Below, one piece after another: positions 49,424 to 57,834 of a DNA stretch of 64,000 nucleotides. Source of the DNA: JAKFDI01 sp044508835 (GTDB lineage: Bacteria > Pseudomonadota > Gammaproteobacteria > Burkholderiales > Burkholderiaceae_C). Position 1 is the stretch's first letter; every line of letters begins with the position of its first letter. The DNA lies in assembly GCA_044508835.1 (NCBI GenBank), contig JBIQHD010000023.1, forward strand, positions 12,781 through 76,780. Reading direction: 5' to 3'. Made by a program: the position numbers and the translations under genes. Under the pieces are notes generated by a model. The model did no database searches. It was not told the DNA's origin and worked only from the letters and a program-made list of their open reading frames with translations.

Positions 49424-50215
49424 TCAACTGCCGCCGAACCAGTTGTAGCCCTGGTCTTCCCAGTAGCCGCCGGGGTACGTATCGGTGACGAAGACCGCCT
49501 GCACGTGCTTCGGGTTCTTGTAGCCGAGCTTGGTGGGCATGCGCAGCTTCATCGGGAAGCCGTACTTCGGCGGCAGCGGCCGGCCGTCCCAGGTCAGCGC
49601 GAGCAGCGTCTGCGGGTGCAGCGCGGTGGGCATGTCGATGCTGGTGTGGTAGTCGTCAGCGCACTTGAAGCCGACGTACTTCGCACCGGTGTCCGCGCCG
49701 ATGCGCGCGAGGAAGTCCGAGAAGCGCACGCCGCCCCACTTGCCGATCGCGCTCCAGCCTTCCACGCAGATGTGCCGCGTGACCTGCTCGTGCTGCGGCA
49801 GGGCGCGCAGCGCGGCCAGCGTCCAGGAGCGCCTGTCGGCCACCTTGCCGGCGACTTCCAGCCGGTACGCGGCCTCGTCCACGACGCGGACCTCGTCCTC
49901 GCCGTAATAGGCGTTGAACGGGAACGGCCGCGTGATCATCGAGTCGGGATAGGTCGGCGCGAGCCGCGCCGGATCGAAGATCCAGCCCTGCACGCGGTCG
50001 TTGAAGCGCGACACGGCCGCGAGCGCGGCTTCCACGCTCTCGCCGTCGCCGATGCTGCAGCCCGTGAGCAGCGACAGGCCGCCCAGCGTGAGCGAGCGCT
50101 GCAGGAAGGCGCGGCGGGCCGGCTGCTCGATGCGGCGGCCGACCAGCCGGCGGGCTTCGGCGAGTGCGGCGTCCGCGTCGATGGGGCCGAGGCCGGGGCG
50201 TCGAGGCATCTTCAT
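49424..50215 (-). CDS. Tat-exported MsrP/YedY-like molybdopterin oxidoreductase
   Basis: 263 residues. Near the N-terminus, PARRAFLQRSLTLGGLSLLT then GCS shows a twin-arginine motif (34-35) and a lipobox with C53, so the enzyme is exported folded and probably lipid-anchored. The sulfite-oxidase-fold domain has RHICVEGWSAIGKWGGVRFS with C150 as the molybdenum ligand, FKCADDYHTSIDMPTAL, LTWDGRPLPPKYGFPMKLRM and the end block GYWEDQGYNWF. Family members YedY/MsrP reduce methionine sulfoxides in the periplasm with electrons from a membrane haem protein. Its start overlaps the cytochrome b stop (ATGA), fitting a MsrP-MsrQ-like pair, though the partner is cytochrome b561-like. Confidence 0.9.
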   Translation of the reverse strand: MKMPRRPGLGPIDADAALAEARRLVGRRIEQPARRAFLQRSLTLGGLSLLTGCSIGDGESVEAALAAVSRFNDRVQGWIFDPARLAPTYPDSMITRPFPFNAYYGEDEVRVVDEAAYRLEVAGKVADRRSWTLAALRALPQHEQVTRHICVEGWSAIGKWGGVRFSDFLARIGADTGAKYVGFKCADDYHTSIDMPTALHPQTLLALTWDGRPLPPKYGFPMKLRMPTKLGYKNPKHVQAVFVTDTYPGGYWEDQGYNWFGGS

Positions 50216-50859
50216 CGCGTGTCTCCCATGCGCCCGCCCAGCATGGCGAGCAGGCTGCGGGGCACCAGCGCCACCATCACGAGGTGCACCCCCACGAAGG
50301 CGAGCAGCGCGGCCATGGCGACGAAATGGATGCGGCGCGCGAACTCGTAGCCGCCGAGCAGTTCGCGCAGCAGGCCGAACTGCACCGATTTCCACAGCAC
50401 CAGGCCGGACAGCACCAGCAGCACCAGGTCGAGCACCGCGAACAGGTAGGCGGCGCGCTGCACGCCGTTGTAGCGGCGCGGGTCGGCGTGCGAGAGCCGG
50501 CCGCGCAGCGCCGCCATCGCGTCGCGCCGGATGTCGGCCAGCGACAGCGGGAAGAACCTGGCGGCCAGCCGCCCGCTCGCGACGTTCAGCGCGAGGTAGG
50601 CCAGCCCGTTGGCGGCCAGCAGCCACATCGCCGCGAAGTGCCACTGCAGGGCGCCGCCCAGCCAGCCGCCGAGCGTCAGCGCGGGCGGGATCTCGAAGGG
50701 GAAGAGCGGCGAGGCGTCGTAGATGCGCCAGCCGCTGGCCATCAGCACCCCCACCGCCACGGCGTTGAGCCAGTGCGTGACGCGCAGCCACGCGGGGTGG
50801 ATGGGCCCGGCGCCGGCCTCGCGGCCGGCGGTGGTTGCAACGGGAATGGCGCTTTGCAT
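50212..50859 (-). CDS. Cytochrome b561-type membrane electron carrier
   Basis: 215 residues with four helices. Candidate haem histidines lie in PIHPAWLRVTHWLNAVAVGV, LQWHFAAMWLLAANGLAYLA and FARRIHFVAMAALLAFVGVH, as in bacterial cytochrome b561 / Ni,Fe-hydrogenase b subunits. It would carry quinol electrons to the Tat-exported molybdoenzyme encoded next to it with a 4-nt overlap. First gene of the minus-strand run, divergent from the two-component genes across a 98-nt gap. Confidence 0.9.
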   Translation of the reverse strand: MQSAIPVATTAGREAGAGPIHPAWLRVTHWLNAVAVGVLMASGWRIYDASPLFPFEIPPALTLGGWLGGALQWHFAAMWLLAANGLAYLALNVASGRLAARFFPLSLADIRRDAMAALRGRLSHADPRRYNGVQRAAYLFAVLDLVLLVLSGLVLWKSVQFGLLRELLGGYEFARRIHFVAMAALLAFVGVHLVMVALVPRSLLAMLGGRMGDTR

Positions 50860-50957
50860 GCGGCGGATTCTTGGGCCCGCGCCCTCGCCGTTTCATCACG
50901 CAAAGTTCAATGATTCGTGATAACTCCAGCCGGCCGGGCGCCGCACAATCCGGCCCC

Positions 50958-51683
50958 ATGGAACCCGCCAAGCGCGTGCTGATCGTCGAGGACGACGCCC
51001 ACATCGCCGAGCTGCTGCGCACGCACCTGCACGACGAGGGCTATGCCGTGACGCACGCGGCCGACGGCGACGCCGGCGCGCGGGCGCTGGAGCGCGGCTC
51101 CTGGGACGCGCTGATCCTCGACCTCATGCTGCCGGGCGTCGACGGGCTCGAGATCTGCCGCCGGGCGCGCTCCGCCGCGCGCTACACGCCGATCATCATC
51201 ACCAGCGCCCGGTCGAGCGAGATGCACCGCATCCTCGGGCTCGAACTGGGCGCGGACGACTACCTGGCCAAGCCGTTCTCGGTGCTCGAGCTGGTGGCCC
51301 GCGTGCGGGCGCTGCTGCGCCGCAGCGAGGCGATGGCGCGCAACGCGCGCATCGACTCGGGCCGGCTCGACCTGGGCGGCCTGGGCGTCGACCCGGTGGC
51401 CCGCGAGGTGCAGGTCGACGGCCGGCCGGTCGAGCTCACGCCGCGCGAGTTCGACCTGCTGTACTTCTTCGCGCGCCACCCCGGCCGCGTGTTCACGCGG
51501 CTGGACCTGCTCAACCAGGTCTGGGGCTACCAGCACGACGGCTACGAGCACACCGTCAACACCCACATCAACCGGCTGCGCATGAAGATCGAGGCCGACC
51601 CGGCGCAGCCGCGCCGCATCCTCACGGTCTGGGGCCGCGGCTACAAGCTGGCCGCCGCCGGCGCCGACGAGGCCGCCGGATGA
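50958..51683 (+). CDS. OmpR-family response regulator
   Basis: 241 residues. The receiver domain (about 5-120) has VLIVEDDAHIAELL, phospho-acceptor D55 in LILDLMLPGVDG, the switch Thr/Ser region IIITSARS, and K in DDYLAKPFSVLELVARVRAL. The C-terminal winged helix (about 140-235) shows LTPREFDLLYFFARHPGRVF, a TRLDLLNQVWGY segment and VNTHINRLRMKIEADPAQPR. It is divergent from the cytochrome b/molybdoenzyme operon and is the obvious candidate to control it. ATG at 50958; overlaps the kinase gene (ATGA). Confidence 0.94.
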   Translation: MEPAKRVLIVEDDAHIAELLRTHLHDEGYAVTHAADGDAGARALERGSWDALILDLMLPGVDGLEICRRARSAARYTPIIITSARSSEMHRILGLELGADDYLAKPFSVLELVARVRALLRRSEAMARNARIDSGRLDLGGLGVDPVAREVQVDGRPVELTPREFDLLYFFARHPGRVFTRLDLLNQVWGYQHDGYEHTVNTHINRLRMKIEADPAQPRRILTVWGRGYKLAAAGADEAAG

Positions 51684-53155
51684 AGCCGCTGTCGCGCTGG
51701 AGCCTGTCCCACCGCCTGTCCGCGGTGTTCACGGTGCTGCTGCTGGCCTGCTGCGGCCTGTCGGCGGGCCTGCAGATGGCGGCGAGTGAACGCTACGAGC
51801 AGGAGGTGACGCAGCGCCTGTCGGCCGGGCTGGCCGCGCACATCGCGGGCCACGCGGAGCTGATGCGCGGCGACGGGCTCAACCCCGACGCCGTCGAGGC
51901 CCTGTTCGACCAGCTGATGGCCGTGAACCCGAGCGTCGAGGCCTACCTGCTCGGCCCGGATGGCCGCATCACGGCGCAGGCCGCCCCGCCCGGCCACCTC
52001 AGGCGCGACCGCGTCGACCTGGCGCCGGTGCGGCGGCTGCTGGCCGGGGCGCCGCTGCCCGTGCTCGGTGACGACCCGCGCAGCGCGACCGGCGCGCGCA
52101 AGGTCTTCAGCGCCGCGCCGATGACGGTGAACGGCCGCGACGCCGGCTACGTGTACATCGTGCTGTCGGGTGAGGAGCGCGAGGCGCTGGTCGCCACCGC
52201 GACGGCGAACAACGTGCTTCGCACCACGCTGTGGTCGATGGCGCTGGTCGCGCTGCTCGGCCTGCTGGCGGGGCTGGCCGCGTTCCGCCTCATCACGCGG
52301 CCGCTGCGCGAGCTGACCGGCGCGGTGCAGGCGTTCGACGGCGACGGCATGGCCTCGCTGCCGCAGGCCACGCCGGCGATCGACCGGCTGGCGGACGAGG
52401 GCAGCGGCGAGATCGCCACGCTCGGCCAGGCGTTTCGCCGGATGACGCAGCGCATCGCCGCGCAGTGGCGCGAGCTCACCGCGCAGGACCAGCAGCGGCG
52501 CGAGCTGTTCGCCAACATCTCGCACGACCTGCGCACGCCGCTCACCTCGCTGCACGGCTACCTCGAGACGCTGCTGATGAAGGCCGACACGCTCGCGCCC
52601 GCCGAGCGGCGCCGCTACCTGGAGATCGCGCTCGGCCAGAGCCGCAAGGTCGGCCGCCTCGCGCAGGAGCTGTTCGAGCTCGCGCGCCTGGAATACGGCG
52701 TGGTCCAGCCCGAGAAGGAGAGCTTCGCGCTGGCCGACCTGGTGCAGGACGTCTTCCAGAAGTTCGAGCTCGCCGCCGGGGCGCGCCGCCAGCGGCTGGT
52801 GGCCGAGATCGCCCGCGGCCTGCCGGCGGTGACGGCCGACCTGGGGATGATCGAGCGGGTGCTGACCAACCTGCTCGACAACGCCATCCGCCACACGCCC
52901 GACGGCGGCGAGATCGCGGTGCGCCTGGACCGCGACGGCGACGGCGTGCGGGTGGAGGTGAGCGACACCGGGCCCGGCATCGCGCCGGAGCTGCAGCCGG
53001 TCATCTTCCGGCGCCCGGCCTTCGCCTCGGGCAGCGACCGCGGCGGCGGGCTGGGCCTGATGATCGTGCGGCAGATCCTGCTGCTGCACGGCAGCGACAT
53101 CCGCCTGGTGCCCCGCGCCGGGCTCGGGGCGGTCTTCTCGTTCGGGCTTTCCTAA
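51680..53155 (+). CDS. Sensor histidine kinase (EnvZ/HprS-like layout)
   Basis: 491 residues. Two helices (about 12-34 and 182-202) flank a periplasmic sensor domain, followed by HAMP (about 203-262). The kinase core has RELFANISHDLRTPLTSLHG with H282, LTNLLDNAIRHTPDGGEIAV, DTGPGIAP and a GGGLGLMIVRQIL lid. It phosphorylates the regulator encoded upstream with a 4-nt overlap. If the neighbouring operon is its target, the signal is probably envelope oxidation, as for HprSR/YedVW of E. coli, but the sensor region itself gives no ligand clue. The last bases overlap the convergent SDR gene. Confidence 0.93.
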   Translation: MKPLSRWSLSHRLSAVFTVLLLACCGLSAGLQMAASERYEQEVTQRLSAGLAAHIAGHAELMRGDGLNPDAVEALFDQLMAVNPSVEAYLLGPDGRITAQAAPPGHLRRDRVDLAPVRRLLAGAPLPVLGDDPRSATGARKVFSAAPMTVNGRDAGYVYIVLSGEEREALVATATANNVLRTTLWSMALVALLGLLAGLAAFRLITRPLRELTGAVQAFDGDGMASLPQATPAIDRLADEGSGEIATLGQAFRRMTQRIAAQWRELTAQDQQRRELFANISHDLRTPLTSLHGYLETLLMKADTLAPAERRRYLEIALGQSRKVGRLAQELFELARLEYGVVQPEKESFALADLVQDVFQKFELAAGARRQRLVAEIARGLPAVTADLGMIERVLTNLLDNAIRHTPDGGEIAVRLDRDGDGVRVEVSDTGPGIAPELQPVIFRRPAFASGSDRGGGLGLMIVRQILLLHGSDIRLVPRAGLGAVFSFGLS

Positions 53156-53937
53156 AGCGTGCCCGGGTAGCTGCCGCCGTCCAGCAGCAGGTTCTGGCCG
53201 GTGAGGTAGCCGGCGTGCACGCTGCACATGAAGGCGCAGAAGGCGCCGAACTCGGCCGCGTTGCCGAAGCGGCGTGCCGGGATGGCGCTCTCCCGCGTGC
53301 TGCGCGCCTGCTCGAAGGTCTGGCCGCGCGCGGCGGCCAGGGCGCGCAGACTGCCGAGCTGGCGGTCGGTGTCGAAGGCGCCGGGCAACAGGTTGTTGAT
53401 CGTCACGTTGGCCGAGACCAGCCGGCTCTGCCGCGCCAGCCCCGCGACGAAGCCGGTGAGCCCGCCGCGCGCGCCGTTGGACAGCCCGAGCGTCTCGATC
53501 GGCGACTTCACCGAGCCCGAGGTGATGTTGACCACGCGGCCGAAGCCGCGCGCCGCCATCGCGTCGACCACGGCCTTCATCAGCTCGATGGGCGCGAGCA
53601 TGTTGGCGTCCAGCGCCTTGATCCAGGTCTCGCGGTCCCAGTCGCGGAAGTCGCCCGGCGGCGGCCCGCCGGCGTTGTTGACCAGGATGTCGACCTGCGG
53701 GCAGGCGGCCAGCGCCGCGGCGCGGCCCTCGGGCGTGGCGATGTCGCCGGCCACGGCGCGCACCTCGCCGCGCTTGAGCGCGCGCAACTCGGCGGCCGTG
53801 GCCTCCAGCGCCTCGGCGCCGCGCGCGGTGACGACCACGTTCACGCCCTCGGCCGCGAGCGCCTGCGCGCAGCCCTTGCCCAGGCCCTTGCTCGCGGCGC
53901 ACACCAGCGCCCACTTGCCTTCGATGCCGAGATCCAT
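53152..53937 (-). CDS. Atypical short-chain dehydrogenase/reductase
   Basis: 261 residues. The Rossmann motif is slightly altered (CAASKGLGKGCAQALAAEGV), and VDILVNNAGG is present. The usual catalytic YxxxK is missing: the region reads NITSGSVKSPIETLGLSNGA then RGGLTGFVAGLA, with LSNGAR where tyrosine and lysine would be. A subgroup of 3-oxoacyl-ACP-reductase-like SDRs has this LSNxxR form. It ends with LTGQNLLLDGGSYPG as usual. The substrate and activity are uncertain. It shares 4 bases with the convergent kinase gene and is 48 nt downstream of the gamma-glutamyltransferase gene. Confidence 0.88.
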   Translation of the reverse strand: MDLGIEGKWALVCAASKGLGKGCAQALAAEGVNVVVTARGAEALEATAAELRALKRGEVRAVAGDIATPEGRAAALAACPQVDILVNNAGGPPPGDFRDWDRETWIKALDANMLAPIELMKAVVDAMAARGFGRVVNITSGSVKSPIETLGLSNGARGGLTGFVAGLARQSRLVSANVTINNLLPGAFDTDRQLGSLRALAAARGQTFEQARSTRESAIPARRFGNAAEFGAFCAFMCSVHAGYLTGQNLLLDGGSYPGTL

Positions 53938-53985
53938 TGCTCTTCTCCTTGTCGCGTCAGATGCGTGCCGGCGAGCCGCCGCTGT

Positions 53986-55605
53986 TCACCAGGCGGCGGC
54001 CTGGCCGTCGCGGCGCGGGTCGCTCGCGGCCACGTAGCCCTCGACCGCCGGGTCGCCGAGCCGCCAGATGAACTGGCCGGCGCCGAAGTCCTGGTAGCTG
54101 TCCTGGAGGACGTCGATGCGGTGGCCGAGCTGCGCCAGGCCCTGCGCCGTGGCGGTGTCCATCGACGCCTCGACGTTGATCTCGAGCCCCTGGTTGAAGC
54201 GCCAGCGCGGCGCGTCGCACGCCGCCTGCGGGTGCTGGCGGTAGTCGAGCATGCGCACCAGCGTCTGCAGGTGGCCCTGCGGCTGCATGTTGGCGCCCAT
54301 CACGCCGAAGCTCATCACCGGCTGGCCGCCCTGGGTCAGGAAGGCGGGGATGATGGTGTGGAAGGGCCGCTTGCCCGGCGCCACGGCGTTGGGGCTGGCC
54401 GCGTCGAGGCTGAAGGCATGGCCGCGGTTCTGCAGCGACAGGCCGTAGCCCGGCACCACCACGCCCGAGCCGAAGCCCATGTAGTTGCTCTGGATGAAGC
54501 TCACCATCATGCCGCGCTCGTCGGCCGCGGTGAGGTAGATGGTGCCGCCCTTGACGGGGTTGCCGGCCTGGAAGTCCTGCGCGCGCGCCGGGTCGATGAG
54601 CTTCGCGCGGGCGGCGAGGTAGGCGTCGTCCAGCAGTTCGTCGGTGCTGCAGGCCATGCAGTCGCGTTCGGCTACGTGGCGGTACACGTCGGCGAAGGCG
54701 AGCTTCATCGCCTCGATCTGCAGGTGCTGCGACTGCACGCCGTCCAGCGGCAGCGCGGCGAGATCGAAATGCTCGAGCATCCCCAGCGCCATCAGCGCGG
54801 CGATGCCCTGCCCGTTGGGCGGGATCTCGTGCAGCACGTGGCCGCGGTAGCCGCGCGCGATGGGCTCGACCCACTCGGGCCGGTACGACGCGAAGTCCTG
54901 CGCCGCGAGGGCGCCGCCGTTCGCGGCGGCATGGCGCGCGGCGGCCTCGGCGATCTCGCCGCCGTAGAAGGCCGCGCCGCGCGTCTGGCCGATGAGGCGC
55001 AGCGTGCGCGCCGCCTCGGCGAAGCGGAACTGCTCGCCCACCTGCGGCGCGCGCCCGCGCGGCATGAAGGCGTCGGCGAAGCCGGGCTGCGCGCGCAAGA
55101 CCGGCACGGCCGCGGCCCACTTCTGCTGCACCACCACCGGCACCGCGTAGCCGCGCTCGGCCACTTCGGCGGCCGGCGCCATGAGGTCGGCGAAGGGCAG
55201 CCGGCCGAAGCGCTCGCTCAGCGCCGCCCAGCCCGCCACCGCGCCCGGCACGGTGACGCTGTCCCAGCCGCGCTGCGGCGGCGTGCGCGCGCCGTCGCCG
55301 TACTTGCGCGCGAAGTAGCCGGGCGTCCACGCGGCCGGCGCGCGCCCGCTCGCGTTCAGGCCGTGCAGGCGCTCGCCGTCCCACAGGATGCAGAAGGCGT
55401 CGGAACCCAGGCCGTTGCTCACCGGCTCGACGATGGTCATGACGGCCGCCGCCGCCACCGCCGCGTCGACGGCGTTGCCGCCGCTGCGCAGGATCTGCAG
55501 GCCGGCCTGCGCGGCCAGCGGATGGGAAGTGGAGACGATGTTGCGGCCGAACACCGGCAGCCGCTGGCTGCCGTAGCCGTGGGTCCATTCGAAGGGCTGC
55601 GCCAT
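53986..55605 (-). CDS. Gamma-glutamyltransferase family protein
   Basis: 539 residues from ATG at 55605, where the family's start (GRNIVSTSHPLAAQAGLQIL, then RSGGNAVDAAVAAAAVMTIV) soon follows. No signal peptide is seen, unlike periplasmic E. coli Ggt. The expected autoprocessing site lies before Thr in NPVKGGTIYLTAADERGMMV. The small subunit includes QSNYMGFGSGVVVPGYGLSL and VMGANMQPQGHLQTLVRMLD. It belongs to the Ntn-hydrolase Ggt/YwrD/cephalosporin-acylase-like group; the non-canonical residues around Thr leave glutathione as substrate uncertain. Confidence 0.9.
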   Translation of the reverse strand: MAQPFEWTHGYGSQRLPVFGRNIVSTSHPLAAQAGLQILRSGGNAVDAAVAAAAVMTIVEPVSNGLGSDAFCILWDGERLHGLNASGRAPAAWTPGYFARKYGDGARTPPQRGWDSVTVPGAVAGWAALSERFGRLPFADLMAPAAEVAERGYAVPVVVQQKWAAAVPVLRAQPGFADAFMPRGRAPQVGEQFRFAEAARTLRLIGQTRGAAFYGGEIAEAAARHAAANGGALAAQDFASYRPEWVEPIARGYRGHVLHEIPPNGQGIAALMALGMLEHFDLAALPLDGVQSQHLQIEAMKLAFADVYRHVAERDCMACSTDELLDDAYLAARAKLIDPARAQDFQAGNPVKGGTIYLTAADERGMMVSFIQSNYMGFGSGVVVPGYGLSLQNRGHAFSLDAASPNAVAPGKRPFHTIIPAFLTQGGQPVMSFGVMGANMQPQGHLQTLVRMLDYRQHPQAACDAPRWRFNQGLEINVEASMDTATAQGLAQLGHRIDVLQDSYQDFGAGQFIWRLGDPAVEGYVAASDPRRDGQAAAW

Positions 55606-55668
55606 GCGGTCGGTTCCGATCAGAAGCGGGTGGACGGGAGGTGGCCGACGATTGTGGCGGTCCATGAA

Positions 55669-55691
55669 AAAGGCCGCTCGAAGCGGCCTTT
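55669..55691 (-). terminator. Intrinsic terminator downstream of tctA
   Basis: A perfect 10-bp stem (AAAGGCCGCT with AGCGGCCTTT) with a 3-nt loop. On the minus strand it is followed by additional T residues, so it is a good intrinsic terminator for the tctBA operon. It lies 20 nt after the tctA stop and overlaps the upstream region of the gamma-glutamyltransferase gene. Confidence 0.8.
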
Positions 55692-55711
55692 GGGGTGCGC
55701 GACGGCGCGCG

Positions 55712-57217
55712 TCAGTCTTCCTGGAACGCCACTTCGCGCTTCTTGCGGATCGACGGCAGCGCCACCACCAGCACCATCAGCAGCGCGGCGATGAGCAGGC
55801 CCGAGGACAGCGGCCGCGTGAGGAAGGTCGTCCAGTCGCCGCGCGACAGCAGCAGCGAGCGGCGCAGGTTCTCTTCCATCATCGGCCCGAGGATGAAGCC
55901 GAGCAGCAGCGGCGCCGGTTCGCAGCCGAGCTTGTAGAAGATGTAGCCCACCACCGCGAAGATCGCGCCGATGTAGACGTCGAAGTTGTTGTTGTTCAGC
56001 GTGTACAGGCCGATGCAGCAGAAGGCCATGATCGCCGGGAACAGGAAGCGGTAGGGCACCGTCAGCAGCCGGATCCAGATGCCGATCAGCGGCAGGTTCA
56101 GCACGATCAGCATCAGGTTGCCGATCCACATCGACGCGATCAGGCCCCAGAACAGGTCGGGGTTGCTGGTCATCACCTGCGGGCCGGGCTGGATGCCCTT
56201 GATCGTCATCGCGCCCACCATCAGCGCCATCACCGCGTTCGACGGGATGCCCAGCGTCAGCATCGGGATGAACGAGGTCTGCGAGCCGGCGTTGTTGGCC
56301 GACTCGGGGCCGGCCACGCCGCGGATGTCGCCGCGGCCGAAGCGGCTCGCGTCCTTGGCGAGCTTCTTCTCCAGTGCATAGGAGGCGAACGACGACAGCA
56401 GCGCCCCGCCGCCCGGCAGCACGCCGAGGATGGAGCCGACCGCCGTGCCGCGCAGCATGGCCGGCGCGGCGAGCTTGAAGTCTTCCTTCGTCGGCAGCAG
56501 CCCGGTCACCTTCTTGGTGAAGACTTCGCGCTCTTCTTCCGGCTTGCCCAGGTTGGCCATGATCTCGGCGAAGCCGAAGATGCCCATCGCGATGGCGACG
56601 AAGTTGATGCCGTCGGTGAGCTCCGGGATGTCGAAGCTGTATCGCGCGGTGCCCGAGATGACGTCGGTGTTGATCTGCCCGAGCAGCAGCCCGAGGATGA
56701 TCATCGCGATGGCCTTGATCAGCGAGCCCGAGGCCAGCACCACGGCGCCGATCAGGCCCAGCACCATCAGCGAGAAGTACTCGGCCGGGCCGAACTTGAA
56801 GGCCAGCTCGGTCAGCGGCGGCGCGAAGCCGGCGATCACCAGCGTGGCCACGCAACCGGCGAAGAACGAGCCGATGCCCGCCGCGGCGAGCGCCGGGCCG
56901 GCGCGGCCCTGGCGCGCCATCTGGTAGCCGTCGATCGCGGTCACCACCGAGCTCGATTCGCCCGGCACGTTGATCAGGATGGCCGTGGTCGAGCCGCCGT
57001 ACTGCGCGCCGTAGTAGATGCCGGCCAGCATGATGAGCGCGGGCGTGGCGTCGAGCGCGTAGATCGACGGCAGCAGCATCGCGATCGTGGTGAGCGGGCC
57101 GAGGCCCGGCAGCACCCCGATCGCGGTGCCGAGGATGGTGCCCAGCAGGCAGTAGGCCAGGTTGGTCAGCGTGATGGCTTCGCCGAGGCCGAGCGCGAGA
57201 TTCGAGAAGAGATCCAT
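55712..57217 (-). CDS. tctA: Tripartite tricarboxylate transporter large permease TctA
   Basis: 501 residues with about twelve helices. Family signatures are GTAIGVLPGLGPLTTIAMLL, IYYGAQYGGSTTAILINVPG then ESSSVVTAIDGYQMARQGRA, ILGVLPGGGALLSSFASYAL, a GVAGPESANNAGSQTSFIPM segment and LTLGIPSNAVMALMVGAMTI. It is the channel subunit that works with TctB and a Bug/TctC binding protein. No tctC is next to it. It starts 10 nt after tctB and ends 20 nt before a strong terminator. Confidence 0.96.
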   Translation of the reverse strand: MDLFSNLALGLGEAITLTNLAYCLLGTILGTAIGVLPGLGPLTTIAMLLPSIYALDATPALIMLAGIYYGAQYGGSTTAILINVPGESSSVVTAIDGYQMARQGRAGPALAAAGIGSFFAGCVATLVIAGFAPPLTELAFKFGPAEYFSLMVLGLIGAVVLASGSLIKAIAMIILGLLLGQINTDVISGTARYSFDIPELTDGINFVAIAMGIFGFAEIMANLGKPEEEREVFTKKVTGLLPTKEDFKLAAPAMLRGTAVGSILGVLPGGGALLSSFASYALEKKLAKDASRFGRGDIRGVAGPESANNAGSQTSFIPMLTLGIPSNAVMALMVGAMTIKGIQPGPQVMTSNPDLFWGLIASMWIGNLMLIVLNLPLIGIWIRLLTVPYRFLFPAIMAFCCIGLYTLNNNNFDVYIGAIFAVVGYIFYKLGCEPAPLLLGFILGPMMEENLRRSLLLSRGDWTTFLTRPLSSGLLIAALLMVLVVALPSIRKKREVAFQED

Positions 57218-57227
57218 GACGCGCCCT

Positions 57228-57692
57228 TCAGAGACTCAGGAACGAGGGCCACAGCGGGATCGTCAGACCCAGCCCCCAGATGAAGACGGCCCAGCTGCCC
57301 ACGGTCAGCACCACCGCGTTGATGATCGCGTCGCGCCAGTTGAATTCGGAGCCGGCGAGCCCCGAGCCGATCACCAGCAGCGGCAGCGCGACCACCATGC
57401 CCAGGTGCGGCAGCGCCCAGCCGAAGACCGCCACTGCCGCCACGATGGTGATGATCGGCTTCCAGGCGACCGAGCCGATCGGGTCGCCGCCTTCGGTCTC
57501 GATGGTGAGCGCCTTGAACAGGATCACCAGGCCGAGGATCACCATGATGATGCTGAGCAGCAGCGGGAAGTAGCCGGGGCCGGGCCGGGCCGACACGCCG
57601 AGGCTGTAGTTGCGCGAGCCGATGCCGAAGAACACACCGATCGCGACGAACATCAATCCCGACCAGAAGTCGCGTTGACTCTTGATCTTCAA
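57228..57692 (-). CDS. tctB: Tripartite tricarboxylate transporter small permease TctB
   Basis: 154 residues with four helices, beginning KSQRDFWSGLMFVAIGVFFG and SARPGPGYFPLLLSIIMVIL, the TctB family opening. The start is TTG at 57692, supported by a perfect AGGAGG about 7 nt upstream and no nearby ATG in frame. It is the small membrane subunit paired with TctA. It might serve the Bug proteins at 344 and 2463 or others elsewhere in the genome. Confidence 0.94.
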   Translation of the reverse strand: MKIKSQRDFWSGLMFVAIGVFFGIGSRNYSLGVSARPGPGYFPLLLSIIMVILGLVILFKALTIETEGGDPIGSVAWKPIITIVAAVAVFGWALPHLGMVVALPLLVIGSGLAGSEFNWRDAIINAVVLTVGSWAVFIWGLGLTIPLWPSFLSL

Positions 57693-57834
57693 AATCTGCC
57701 TCCTGAGTCTCTAAGTCTTGCAGCCGCGCGGATTCTAGGCACCGGCTCTTCGCCGGGATTGTGTGGATTACACGTAGCGCTTCTGCCACGCGGAACACGG
57801 CGGCCGCCGAGATGCGGGCGCTGAGCGCCCTCTC

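Noticed and set aside
53152..53155. Overlap of kinase and SDR stop codons as a possible frameshift or fusion
   Set aside because: The genes are convergent on opposite strands and both end with complete family C-termini.
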